A stretch of 64,000 bases of DNA from Peribacillus kribbensis DSM 17871. GTDB lineage: Bacteria > Bacillota > Bacilli > Bacillales > DSM-1321. Positions 27,018-34,250 of this stretch are shown here, one piece after another. The notes beneath the pieces were generated by a model. The model did no database searches and was not told the origin of the DNA. It saw nothing but the letters and a program-made list of their open reading frames with translations. Position numbers and translations under genes: made by a program. Within the stretch, counting starts at the first letter, position 1, and every line of letters starts with the position of its first letter. The stretch lies in the NCBI RefSeq assembly GCF_000430765.1, contig NZ_AUMQ01000034.1:32018-96017 (forward strand), given 5' to 3'.

Positions 27018-29155
27018 TATCATTGGAAAAAGGGACAGGGCCTTATTACGGCGGCTCTCAGGATGAAAAAAAGAGGTTTCTGATGGAGTCCGCAGCTGAC
27101 CTGCTGGCGGTCCATCAATGGAGCTTGCATCAAAGCATCCCCCTCTTTGTCAGTGTAAGCGGCCGGCTATTGAAGCTGTTTGCATCCGATGAGTTTAAAA
27201 AGGAATTTCTCATGGTTCTGTCTGCTTCACCGCTCCTGCAGTCCAGCTGGGAAGATAAGGGGTGGGAAGATCCGCTTCATGCGCTGCTTAAACTGGTGAA
27301 AGAAAAGAAGATTCACCTGGCTGCCTCCTGCCTTTCGTTCTTTCCGCTGGCACTCGTAAATACGGAAGCGGGAATCCGATTCCAGATTGAAAGCTCAAGA
27401 AACTTATTTAAGGAAGTGCTGGGGGTGCACCCTGGCTATTTTCATCTTCCATACGGGAGTTATGTTCCCGGACTCGAGCGGATGATCGAGGAAGCAGGGT
27501 TTTTCGGTTTATTTCTGCACAGAGACGCGTTTCACGTGAAAGTGGCAGCCTGCCGGATTGGAGGTCTCACGATTATTCCTTATCAGCCTCTTACAGGAAG
27601 GCAGGAGGATTCGGTACCCGGACTCAGCCTGCCGATTAGCCAGGTGAATGCGGATAGACTGCAGTCACTGTCAGAAAGTGATTCATGCAAGTCGAAGGTT
27701 CCTATCCAGCCTGGGTCAGAAGGCATTTATTGTGAATATCAACGGGTGGAGTCTCTTGGTACTGCTTTTCATGGCTATCTCGATGGAGAAGATTTATTTC
27801 CAGATTCCGCCGTGGCTTCATTGATGGACGCCTTTACATTAGAAAGACAGGCGTTTCCTTCTAAAAGCAAAAACGGAACCATCCAGGAGTGGTCGTCCTT
27901 TATCGATGGGCTCATCGATCATTTGCCTTCACGGGATGTAAATGCGGTGCAGGATGAGCCTGGAAAAAGTGTTAATGAAATGGCCCTGCATATCCTAATA
28001 CTTTCCTGGGAATTCCCACCGAGGATTGTCGGAGGGCTGGCAAGGCATGTTTATGGTTTGGCAAAGGCATTGGCAGGACAGGGGCATAAGGTAACCGTTA
28101 TTACAGCTGGAGAGGGGCAGCCTGAAGAAAAGGAGCAGATGGAAGGCATCACCGTGTACCGGGTAAACCCGCTTCCTGTAAGCGGACACTCCTTCTTGAA
28201 CTGGACCGCGGGGCTGAATCTTTCCATTTGTGAAATGATCCAAAAAGTTTCGGGAAATGACAGGGTTGACATTCTCCATGCTCATGATTGGCTTACAGCA
28301 GCCGCAGCTTCGGCAGCCAAAGATCTTTTGCAGATTCCCCTTGCTGCCACGATCCATTCTACGGAATATGGCAGAAATCAAGGTATTTTCAGTGAGCTTC
28401 AGAAAAGAATACACCGCCAGGAAGATCTGCTCCTGAAAAAAGCGGATAAAGTGATTGTCTGCAGCAGCCCTATGAGGCAGGAATTAAAAAAAGGATATGG
28501 ATATACAGGCCAGGCTGTGGTCATTCCGAACGGAATCACTGAAGCGGAAGTCCAGCCAGCCAGCGGTAAAGGAAATTCCTATGAGCATAGGAAAGAGGAG
28601 ACACCCATTATATTCACGTGGGGCCGAATGGTCTTTGAAAAGGGATTTCAGACACTGATTTCATCTGCAAAAATTCTGTCACAAAAATCCATTCATCCCT
28701 TTTTTATTGTGTCAGGATCGGGTCCTTATCTTAAGGACTTAAAGGAAATGGTTAAGAAGGAAGGACTGGGGGAGCAGTTTCTGTTTAACGGGCATATCGA
28801 TGATGTTCAAAGAAATAAGCTTTTAGAAAGGGCTGATCTTACAGTCATCCCCAGTCTTTATGAGCCTTTTGGAATTGTGGCACTTGAGGCGATGGCAGCC
28901 GGGAAGCCGGTAATTGTTTCCGGGACAGGCGGCTTAAAAGGAATCGTTCAAGACAAAGCCAGCGGACTTACGTTCACTCCTGGGGATGCCGATGAACTTG
29001 CACGTCATATAGAATTTCTTCTGAATCATCGGGAGGCCGCGCAAAAAATGGCCAAATTTGGCAGGGAGAGTGCACTTGTCCGCTATAGCTGGAATGAGAT
29101 TTCCAGGCGTACCATGCAGATTTACGAACAAATCAGGAAATCCAGACAGAAATGA
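27011..29155 (+). CDS. Two-domain protein: degenerate GH57-like domain fused to a GT4 glycosyltransferase
   Basis: 714 aa. The N-terminal half (about 1-310) resembles the GH57/DUF1957 fold, especially GVHPGYFHLPYGSYVPGLER followed by GFFGLFLHRDAF. In active enzymes the equivalent of LPYGSY reads LPECAY/LPECGY and its Glu is the nucleophile, so this half looks catalytically inactive. The C-terminal half (from about 325) is a GT4 transferase. It starts ILILSWEFPPRIVGGLARHV, has the VIPNGI and GRMVFEKGFQTLI segments, and ends with the E-x7-E motif EPFGIVALEA near 617. Start TTG 27011 overlaps the DUF4912 stop. A nucleotide-sugar donor is expected; product unknown, glycogen-like or surface glycan. 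Confidence 0.8.
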   Translation: MLISLEKGTGPYYGGSQDEKKRFLMESAADLLAVHQWSLHQSIPLFVSVSGRLLKLFASDEFKKEFLMVLSASPLLQSSWEDKGWEDPLHALLKLVKEKKIHLAASCLSFFPLALVNTEAGIRFQIESSRNLFKEVLGVHPGYFHLPYGSYVPGLERMIEEAGFFGLFLHRDAFHVKVAACRIGGLTIIPYQPLTGRQEDSVPGLSLPISQVNADRLQSLSESDSCKSKVPIQPGSEGIYCEYQRVESLGTAFHGYLDGEDLFPDSAVASLMDAFTLERQAFPSKSKNGTIQEWSSFIDGLIDHLPSRDVNAVQDEPGKSVNEMALHILILSWEFPPRIVGGLARHVYGLAKALAGQGHKVTVITAGEGQPEEKEQMEGITVYRVNPLPVSGHSFLNWTAGLNLSICEMIQKVSGNDRVDILHAHDWLTAAAASAAKDLLQIPLAATIHSTEYGRNQGIFSELQKRIHRQEDLLLKKADKVIVCSSPMRQELKKGYGYTGQAVVIPNGITEAEVQPASGKGNSYEHRKEETPIIFTWGRMVFEKGFQTLISSAKILSQKSIHPFFIVSGSGPYLKDLKEMVKKEGLGEQFLFNGHIDDVQRNKLLERADLTVIPSLYEPFGIVALEAMAAGKPVIVSGTGGLKGIVQDKASGLTFTPGDADELARHIEFLLNHREAAQKMAKFGRESALVRYSWNEISRRTMQIYEQIRKSRQK

Positions 29156-29314
29156 AGCTGCCAAAAGGGAAAAAATATTGACTGCTGTAAAAAATGAAGC
29201 AGTTTTAAGAAAAATATATGCGAACCTTTAAAAAAACCTACTAGCATTTTGGTTACAAAAGTGATATTATAGAAAAGTCGTAAAAGAGAGACTTAAGTTT
29301 GGAGGGAAATATAC

Positions 29315-29464
29315 ATGCGCGTGAATATTACGTTGGCTTGCACTGAGTGTGGAGACCGTAACTATATTTCTAAAAAAAATAAGCGTAACAATCCAGATCG
29401 CCTTGAGCTTAAAAAATATTGCCCAAGAGAAAAGCGTTCTACTGTGCACCGTGAAACAAAGTAA
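29315..29464 (+). CDS. rpmG: 50S ribosomal protein L33
   Basis: 49-aa ribosomal protein of the large subunit, starting [20 protein letters not shown] and ending VHRETK, the canonical L33 ends. Zinc-type L33 proteins have two CxxC pairs. This copy has an N-terminal CTEC but only one cysteine in the second position (KKYCPREKR), so the zinc ribbon is incomplete. Bacillaceae usually encode two or three L33 paralogues that are exchanged with zinc supply. ATG 29315 follows GGAGGGAAATATAC. Terminator follows. Confidence 0.95.
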   Translation: MRVNITLACTECGDRNYISKKNKRNNPDRLELKKYCPREKRSTVHRETK

Positions 29465-29490
29465 GCAGCAGGTTATCCTGTTGCTTTTTT
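29464..29490 (+). terminator. Terminator after rpmG
   Basis: Stem AGCAGCAGG/CCTGTTGCT, TTAT loop, T6 tail. The stem begins at the stop codon. Confidence 0.88.
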
Positions 29491-29545
29491 ATTTGTCCAA
29501 TTAGTACACTAAATGAAAAGCTGTATCTGTACAAGGAGGGTTTCC

Positions 29546-30115
29546 ATGGAAAAGCCGGAATTAAGGAAAGCGATGAAAACCATGCTGAAGGAGAAGCTTG
29601 ATGGCGGGATGCATAAGACGCTTTCAAAGGAAATCGCCGGCCGTCTATATGAAGAAGAAGACTGGCAGAAGGCAGAATGCATAGGGATCACGCTCTCCAA
29701 CTATCCTGAAGCGGATACCTATCAAATTATCGAGAAGGCTTGGGAGTGCGGAAAAAAGGTGGCGGTCCCCAAATGCCTGCCTGTCCAAAGGGGCATGGAT
29801 TTCCGCATGATCACTGATTTTGACCACCTTGAGACGGTGTATTATGGGCTGAAGGAGCCTATTGTAAGCAAAACGGACGGAGTGCTGCCCGGGGAAATGG
29901 ATCTCTTGTTCGTTCCAGGCCTCGCCTTCACAAAAGCAGGCTTTCGACTGGGATATGGGGGAGGCTATTATGACCGATTCCTCAAGAATTACACAGGTAC
30001 AACCGCAGTCCTTGCATTCGATGAGCAGATTTTGGACGAACTGCCGGTCGAGAGCCACGACCAGCCGGTATCTCTTATCATTACTCCTTCCCAGGTGATG
30101 GACTGTGGCAGATAA
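29546..30115 (+). CDS. yqgN: 5-formyltetrahydrofolate cyclo-ligase
   Basis: Converts 5-formyl-THF to 5,10-methenyl-THF with ATP hydrolysis, returning stored folate to the one-carbon pool. The 189-aa protein has the N-terminal basic segment (ELRKAMKTMLKEKL) and the family signature PGLAFTKAGFRLGYGGGYYDRFL near residues 132-154, which binds nucleotide and folate. The start was set at ATG 29546, 5 nt after AAGGAGGG. It overlaps the next gene. This supplies the same folate pool used by the gcv operon further right. Confidence 0.93.
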   Translation: MEKPELRKAMKTMLKEKLDGGMHKTLSKEIAGRLYEEEDWQKAECIGITLSNYPEADTYQIIEKAWECGKKVAVPKCLPVQRGMDFRMITDFDHLETVYYGLKEPIVSKTDGVLPGEMDLLFVPGLAFTKAGFRLGYGGGYYDRFLKNYTGTTAVLAFDEQILDELPVESHDQPVSLIITPSQVMDCGR

Positions 30116-30893
30116 CCTCTGGATTCTGATTGTCATCATCTTTCTGGCTTCTGCGGCAGGGTGGAAGCAGGAGCTGCTTACATTTTCCGGAGCCCTCGCT
30201 GCATTTTTTGTTGGAGGGGCCATTGCCTGCGGCTTTGGATGGCGTGGACTTTTACTGTTAGGCTGTTTTTTTGTCAGCTCAAGCCTTTGGTCCAAATTTC
30301 GGCCTGAAGCCAAAAAAGAACTGGACGAAAAGCTGATGAAAGGCAGTCAGAGGGACTGGCAGCAGGTACTGGCGAATGGCGGGATTGCAGCCTGTATTTC
30401 ACTCTACTATATCATCGAGCCCGGGAGCCATATCCTTCTTCTGTTTTTAACCTCTATTGCCGCAGCGAATTCGGATACCTGGGCCTCGGAGCTGGGAGTC
30501 TTGAGTAAAGCCAGTCCCTTTTCCCTGTTAACGTTTAAACCGACTGAAAAAGGGACCTCCGGGGCTGTCACGCTGTTCGGTACATTCTGCTCCCTCCTGG
30601 GTTCTATGTTTATCGCTGCCGTATCCTTCTTCACTTTTGAAGTAACGATTAGGGATGCTGTGTTAATTGCCTTCTTCGGCCTGCTGGGCAGTCTGTATGA
30701 TTCCATAATAGGAGCTTATATCCAGCCGGAATATATCTGCAGAAAATGCGGCTATCATACGGAGAAGCTGGTCCATTGCGGGGAGAAGACAGAAAAAAGA
30801 AAAGGATGGGGATGGGTCGACAATGATGCTGTGAATGCAGCTTCTATCTTTCTCGCATCATTAACCTGCTTCATGTGTTTCAGCATTCTTTAA
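30105..30893 (+). CDS. DUF92 family membrane protein
   Basis: 262 aa with five to six membrane helices and the DUF92 pattern: ALAAFFVGGAIACGFGWRGLLLL early, then TSIAAANSDTWASELGVLS, LTFKPTEKGTSGAVT and GLLGSLYDSIIGAYIQPEY. A short Cys/His segment (ICRKCGYHTEKLVHCGE) precedes a final conserved GWVDNDAVNA. Plant and cyanobacterial relatives act as phytyl-phosphate kinases, but a polyprenyl-phosphate role here is only a guess. Starts with GTG 30105 inside the yqgN end, after AGGTGATG. Confidence 0.82.
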   Translation: MADNLWILIVIIFLASAAGWKQELLTFSGALAAFFVGGAIACGFGWRGLLLLGCFFVSSSLWSKFRPEAKKELDEKLMKGSQRDWQQVLANGGIAACISLYYIIEPGSHILLLFLTSIAAANSDTWASELGVLSKASPFSLLTFKPTEKGTSGAVTLFGTFCSLLGSMFIAAVSFFTFEVTIRDAVLIAFFGLLGSLYDSIIGAYIQPEYICRKCGYHTEKLVHCGEKTEKRKGWGWVDNDAVNAASIFLASLTCFMCFSIL

Positions 30894-30984
30894 GAAAAAT
30901 GAAATGTGCTGGAAATGAAAAAATTTGCTATGGCATTCATAAATTCTGTCCCTTATCTCACACTAAAAGCAGGAGGGATAATCC

Positions 30985-31164
30985 ATGGCAAAATTTTTAA
31001 TGAAGGCGATCCTGGTTTCTGCAGCATCTGCCGCAGCATATAAGTACCGCTATAAAATCATGAACGGCGTACTGTCTGTGCCTGCTGTAAGAAACCTGGT
31101 TGTATCCTCTTCCATGAAGCTGCCGTTTGTACGCGGCAAAATGCTTCAGAATATCTTTGAATAA
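30985..31164 (+). CDS. yqgO: Small conserved protein YqgO
   Basis: 59-aa protein with an excellent ribosome site (AGGAGGGATAATCC before ATG). It has a weakly hydrophobic N-terminal helix (KFLMKAILVSAASAAAYKYR) and a short basic C-terminus (KLPFVRGKMLQNIFE). Its length and its position between yqgN and the rhomboid gene match YqgO of B. subtilis. Function unknown; possibly membrane-associated through the first helix. Confidence 0.8.
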   Translation: MAKFLMKAILVSAASAAAYKYRYKIMNGVLSVPAVRNLVVSSSMKLPFVRGKMLQNIFE

Positions 31165-31173
31165 AACGTACCC

Positions 31174-31213
31174 AAAAAAAGGGCGCCTGGGCAGGATCCA
31201 GGTGCCCTTTGCC
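31174..31213. terminator. Hairpin terminator after yqgO
   Basis: Stem GGGCGCCTGG/CCAGGTGCCC, loop 7 nt, with A7 before and T3 after the stem. Confidence 0.7.
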
Positions 31214-31258
31214 TATATCTGCTCCGGCTCTCGCGTTCGATTTTTGAGGGTCCTTCTT

Positions 31259-31287
31259 TTTACATTCAGTATTGAATACACTATGAT
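31259..31287 (+). promoter_or_regulatory. Candidate gluP promoter
   Basis: TTTACA (31259-31264), a 17-bp spacer and TATGAT (31282-31287), 45 bp before the gluP start. Confidence 0.6.
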
Positions 31288-31331
31288 GTAGGTACAAGTA
31301 AGGGATTTGGACAAATATAGCGTGAATTGGA

Positions 31332-32501
31332 GTGAGGAACCTGGGCGCTTATGAAGAACTTTTATATTGGTCCGCTGCCAGACATTTGATCGAGCAAGAA
31401 AGGATGACCATTATTTACATAGATCCGGATCAAAGTGAAATATGGCTTGAAAGCAGTACTTCCGCAAATAAAGTGGTCAGGCTTGCCCTGACATCCATGA
31501 CCTGGTGCAATTTATTAGTAAAAGACATAGAACAGACCACTGTATTTGGAGAAAATACAAGAAAGACTCTTAGAAAAAACAGCTTGAATATCGTAAACGT
31601 TTATTTCACTCCCGCACTCCCGGTGGATGACTGCAGCGATGTGATGGCTTCGCCTGCTTCCTTCAGAAGCACGATAGTGGAGTCCTTTATTCTGGATACT
31701 CCTTCTTATGGCGAGAAGCTGCCGCAGCTTAGAGAATCCTTGGGATTCGAGCTTCCAGAGGCTCCCTTCCCTGGAGATGATAACGAGGTGAAGGCAGCTT
31801 ATGTCCGTCATGCCGCTCTCAGTACAGCCTTTCAGGAAATCAAAAAAGAACAGAACGTCTTTGAAGCAGGGCGCCCATTTTTTACGTATATCTTTCTGTT
31901 CGTGCAGATTGGGATGTTTTTTCTGCTGGAGATGAACGGTGGAAGCCAGAATTTCCATACATTAATTAAATATGGTGCGAAGTATAATCCCCTGATTGAA
32001 GACGGAGAATGGTGGAGGCTGTTTCTTCCGATGTTCCTGCATATCGGTTTACTGCATCTCTTGACCAATTCCTTGTCTCTTTATTATATTGGGACAGCCG
32101 TAGAAAGAATCTATGGGAATGTCAGATTTATACTGATTTATCTGTTTGCGGGGTTTTTGGGGTTTCTTGCGAGCTTTGTCTTCAATACAAGCCTGTCTGC
32201 CGGAGCGAGCGGAGCCATCTTTGGCTGTTTCGGTGCATTGCTCTATTTTGGGCTGCTCCAGCCGAAGATATTTTTCCGCACGATGGGCTATAATATCATT
32301 CTGCTGGTCGTCATAAACCTTGGAATCGGTTTTACCCTTGCAGTCGTGGATAATTCCGGCCATATTGGGGGATTGATCGGAGGGTTTTTGGCAGCTGCCA
32401 TTGTTAGGACCCCTCGAGAAGCAAAAAAGCTTACCACACAAGTGCCTGCCCTGGCAGCCACTGCCGCCATCGTATGGGCACTCATCAGCAAAGGATATTA
32501 A
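31332..32501 (+). CDS. gluP: Rhomboid family intramembrane serine protease GluP
   Basis: 389-aa membrane protease (YqgP/GluP of B. subtilis). An N-terminal cytosolic domain of about 170 residues is followed by a rhomboid core of six helices and one extra. The catalytic Ser is in GASGAIFG and the His in GHIGGLIGGF. The loop motif EWWRLFLPMFLHIGLLHLLTNS is typical of the rhomboid L1 region. The family cleaves membrane proteins, including a magnesium transporter in B. subtilis. The start is GTG 31332, with only a weak ribosome site. It leads into yqgQ-glcK as in B. subtilis, but here with a 442-bp gap. Confidence 0.9.
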   Translation: MRNLGAYEELLYWSAARHLIEQERMTIIYIDPDQSEIWLESSTSANKVVRLALTSMTWCNLLVKDIEQTTVFGENTRKTLRKNSLNIVNVYFTPALPVDDCSDVMASPASFRSTIVESFILDTPSYGEKLPQLRESLGFELPEAPFPGDDNEVKAAYVRHAALSTAFQEIKKEQNVFEAGRPFFTYIFLFVQIGMFFLLEMNGGSQNFHTLIKYGAKYNPLIEDGEWWRLFLPMFLHIGLLHLLTNSLSLYYIGTAVERIYGNVRFILIYLFAGFLGFLASFVFNTSLSAGASGAIFGCFGALLYFGLLQPKIFFRTMGYNIILLVVINLGIGFTLAVVDNSGHIGGLIGGFLAAAIVRTPREAKKLTTQVPALAATAAIVWALISKGY

Positions 32502-32777
32502 TCTGCTGGAGAAGCGATGGACTGCCTGAGAAGCATAAATTCCCCGCCAGGCCCCTGGGATGCGGCCAGAAGCTCCCGCTTGTTCTTATTAAGCAGAAGA
32601 AGCGGCAGGGTGCTTCTTAAGGGACTGGCTATCCTTCCGTCTTCTGCTTTAATGCCAAGAATGTAATTCTTATATAAACCTTAAAAAAGTGATGGTTTCT
32701 ACAGAACCATTTGATAAATAAAAATAGCCAAAAAGACAGCCGGCGGTTAAACTTAAAGCCAGATACCATTTTTTCAT
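32498..32777 (-). pseudogene. Decayed gene for a small membrane-anchored protein
   Basis: Within the 442-bp gap between gluP and yqgQ, the minus strand reads as a damaged gene. From ATG 32777 (preceded by AAAGGGGATCCCC) comes MKKWYLALSLTAGCLFG, a signal- or anchor-like helix. A one-base shift then gives IFIYQMVL, a TAG, KPSLF, a TAA, then an open stretch of about 60 codons (GLYKNYILGIKAEDGR, SPLRSTLPLLLLNKNKREL, GEFMLLRQSIASPAD) to a TAA at 32498. Both stops are one substitution from Glu codons. In the original frame a 35-codon peptide is still readable. The family is not recognised. Confidence 0.55.
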
Positions 32778-32880
32778 GGGGATCCCCTTTCAGTCCATGC
32801 TTTCACTACTATATGATGGAAAATGGACAAGTATGAGGGATTTTTTTTGCCAGTTGTCCTAGGCTGGAAGAATTGCATAC

Positions 32881-32909
32881 TTGTTAGTTAAATAGGGTTC
32901 CATTATACT
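32881..32909 (+). promoter_or_regulatory. Candidate yqgQ-glcK promoter
   Basis: TTGTTA (32881-32886), a 17-bp spacer, TATACT (32904-32909), 34 bp before the yqgQ start. Confidence 0.65.
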
Positions 32910-32943
32910 TTGATTGTAGATAATTTGGCTTTAGAGGGATGCA

Positions 32944-33150
32944 ATGAAAAATTTTTATGATATTCAGCAGTTTCTTAAAAGATATGGAACCTTCATTTAT
33001 ACCGGGGACCGGATGGCAGATTTAGAGCTCATGGAAGAGGAAATTTCAGAGCTGTATCAATCCCGGCTGATCGAAGTGCGGGATTTTCAAATGGCCTTGC
33101 TGATCGTACGCAGGGAGAGGCAAATGGAAAGAGATAAAAGAAAAAAATAA
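32944..33150 (+). CDS. yqgQ: DUF910 family protein YqgQ
   Basis: 68-aa cytosolic helical protein with the family pattern FYDIQQFLKRYGTFIYTGDR near the N-terminus and a basic C-terminal tail (RRERQMERDKRKK). YqgQ proteins always precede glcK in Bacilli. B. subtilis YqgQ has a small helical fold of unknown function and is suspected to bind nucleic acid. Start ATG 32944 has GAGGGATGCA upstream. Its stop overlaps the glcK leader, so the genes are cotranscribed. Confidence 0.88.
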   Translation: MKNFYDIQQFLKRYGTFIYTGDRMADLELMEEEISELYQSRLIEVRDFQMALLIVRRERQMERDKRKK

Positions 33151-33170
33151 TGACGATACAGGTGATGGAA

Positions 33171-34130
33171 ATGGATAAATGGCTAGTTGGTGTTGACCTG
33201 GGGGGAACCACTACAAAAATAGCATTCATTAGTTATTACGGTGAAATTATACATAAGTGGGAAATCCCCACAGATAGAAGCGATCATGGAAAAAATATTA
33301 CGATTAATATCGCAAAGTCGATTGATGACAAGCTTGAAGAGCTTGGCCAGTCGAAGAACAAACTTCTCGGCATCGGAATGGGGGCACCTGGCCCAGTTAA
33401 CTCACACACCGGCGCAATCTTTGAAGCTGTAAACCTCGGCTGGACAAACTATCCTCTTAAACAGCTTCTTGAAGTGGAAACAGCTCTTCCGGCAGTCATT
33501 GAGAATGATGCCAATGTGGCTGCAATCGGGGAAATGTGGAAGGGTGCTGGAAATGGCGCCAAGGATCTGGTATGTGTAACCCTTGGTACTGGAGTCGGCG
33601 GAGGAGTCATCGCTAATGGACATGTTGTCACAGGCATAAGCGGGGCAGCTGGAGAGATTGGGCATATCACGGTAGTTACTGAAAACGGATATTCATGCAA
33701 CTGCGGCAAAAAGGGCTGCCTTGAAACGGTTGCCTCTGCCACAGGCGTTGTCAGACTTGCAGGTGAAGCGCTCTTAAATTCCGAGGAGCCTTCCAAATTG
33801 CGCGATTTCGGTGAAGAGCTGACTTCAAAGGATGTGTTTGATACAGCGGCAGCAGGGGATGTCATTGCAATGGCCGTCTGCGATAAATTGAGCTTTTATC
33901 TTGGATTGGCTATCGCTAACATGGCAAATGTCCTGAATCCTGAAATTATTGTAATCGGCGGCGGGGTATCAAAAGCAGGTGACGGACTTCTTCGCCCTGT
34001 AGACAGTTATTTTAAACAATTTTCCTTCCCGAGGGTCGCGGCATCCACTAAGCTCGCTATCGCGACAATGGGGAATGACGCAGGTGTTCTTGGAGCGGCC
34101 TGGCTTGCAAAGAATGAATTTGGAGAATGA
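33171..34130 (+). CDS. glcK: ROK-family glucokinase
   Basis: Phosphorylates glucose to glucose-6-phosphate with ATP. The 319-aa protein begins MDKWLVGVDLGGTTTK (phosphate-binding loop). It has the ROK zinc motif CNCGKKGCLET near the middle, the catalytic Asp in ENDANVAAIGE, and a second Gly loop in TLGTGVGGGVI. The start was set at ATG 33171 after GGTGAT, which aligns the N-terminus with B. subtilis GlcK; an in-frame ATG at 33150 overlaps yqgQ. Terminator follows. Confidence 0.94.
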   Translation: MDKWLVGVDLGGTTTKIAFISYYGEIIHKWEIPTDRSDHGKNITINIAKSIDDKLEELGQSKNKLLGIGMGAPGPVNSHTGAIFEAVNLGWTNYPLKQLLEVETALPAVIENDANVAAIGEMWKGAGNGAKDLVCVTLGTGVGGGVIANGHVVTGISGAAGEIGHITVVTENGYSCNCGKKGCLETVASATGVVRLAGEALLNSEEPSKLRDFGEELTSKDVFDTAAAGDVIAMAVCDKLSFYLGLAIANMANVLNPEIIVIGGGVSKAGDGLLRPVDSYFKQFSFPRVAASTKLAIATMGNDAGVLGAAWLAKNEFGE

Positions 34131-34168
34131 TACCTGCCTTAAAAATAAATATGCAGTGCAGACTAATC

Positions 34169-34202
34169 AGGAGTTTCTTTAATAGGAAACTCCTTTCTGT
34201 TT
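34169..34202 (+). terminator. Terminator after glcK
   Basis: 9-bp stem AGGAGTTTC/GAAACTCCT with 8-nt loop; T-rich tail is interrupted (TTCTGTTT). Confidence 0.7.
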
Positions 34203-34250
34203 GACCGGTGCTTTTTCGACTTCAAAAAATAATCCAAAGGAGGAGGGCAA

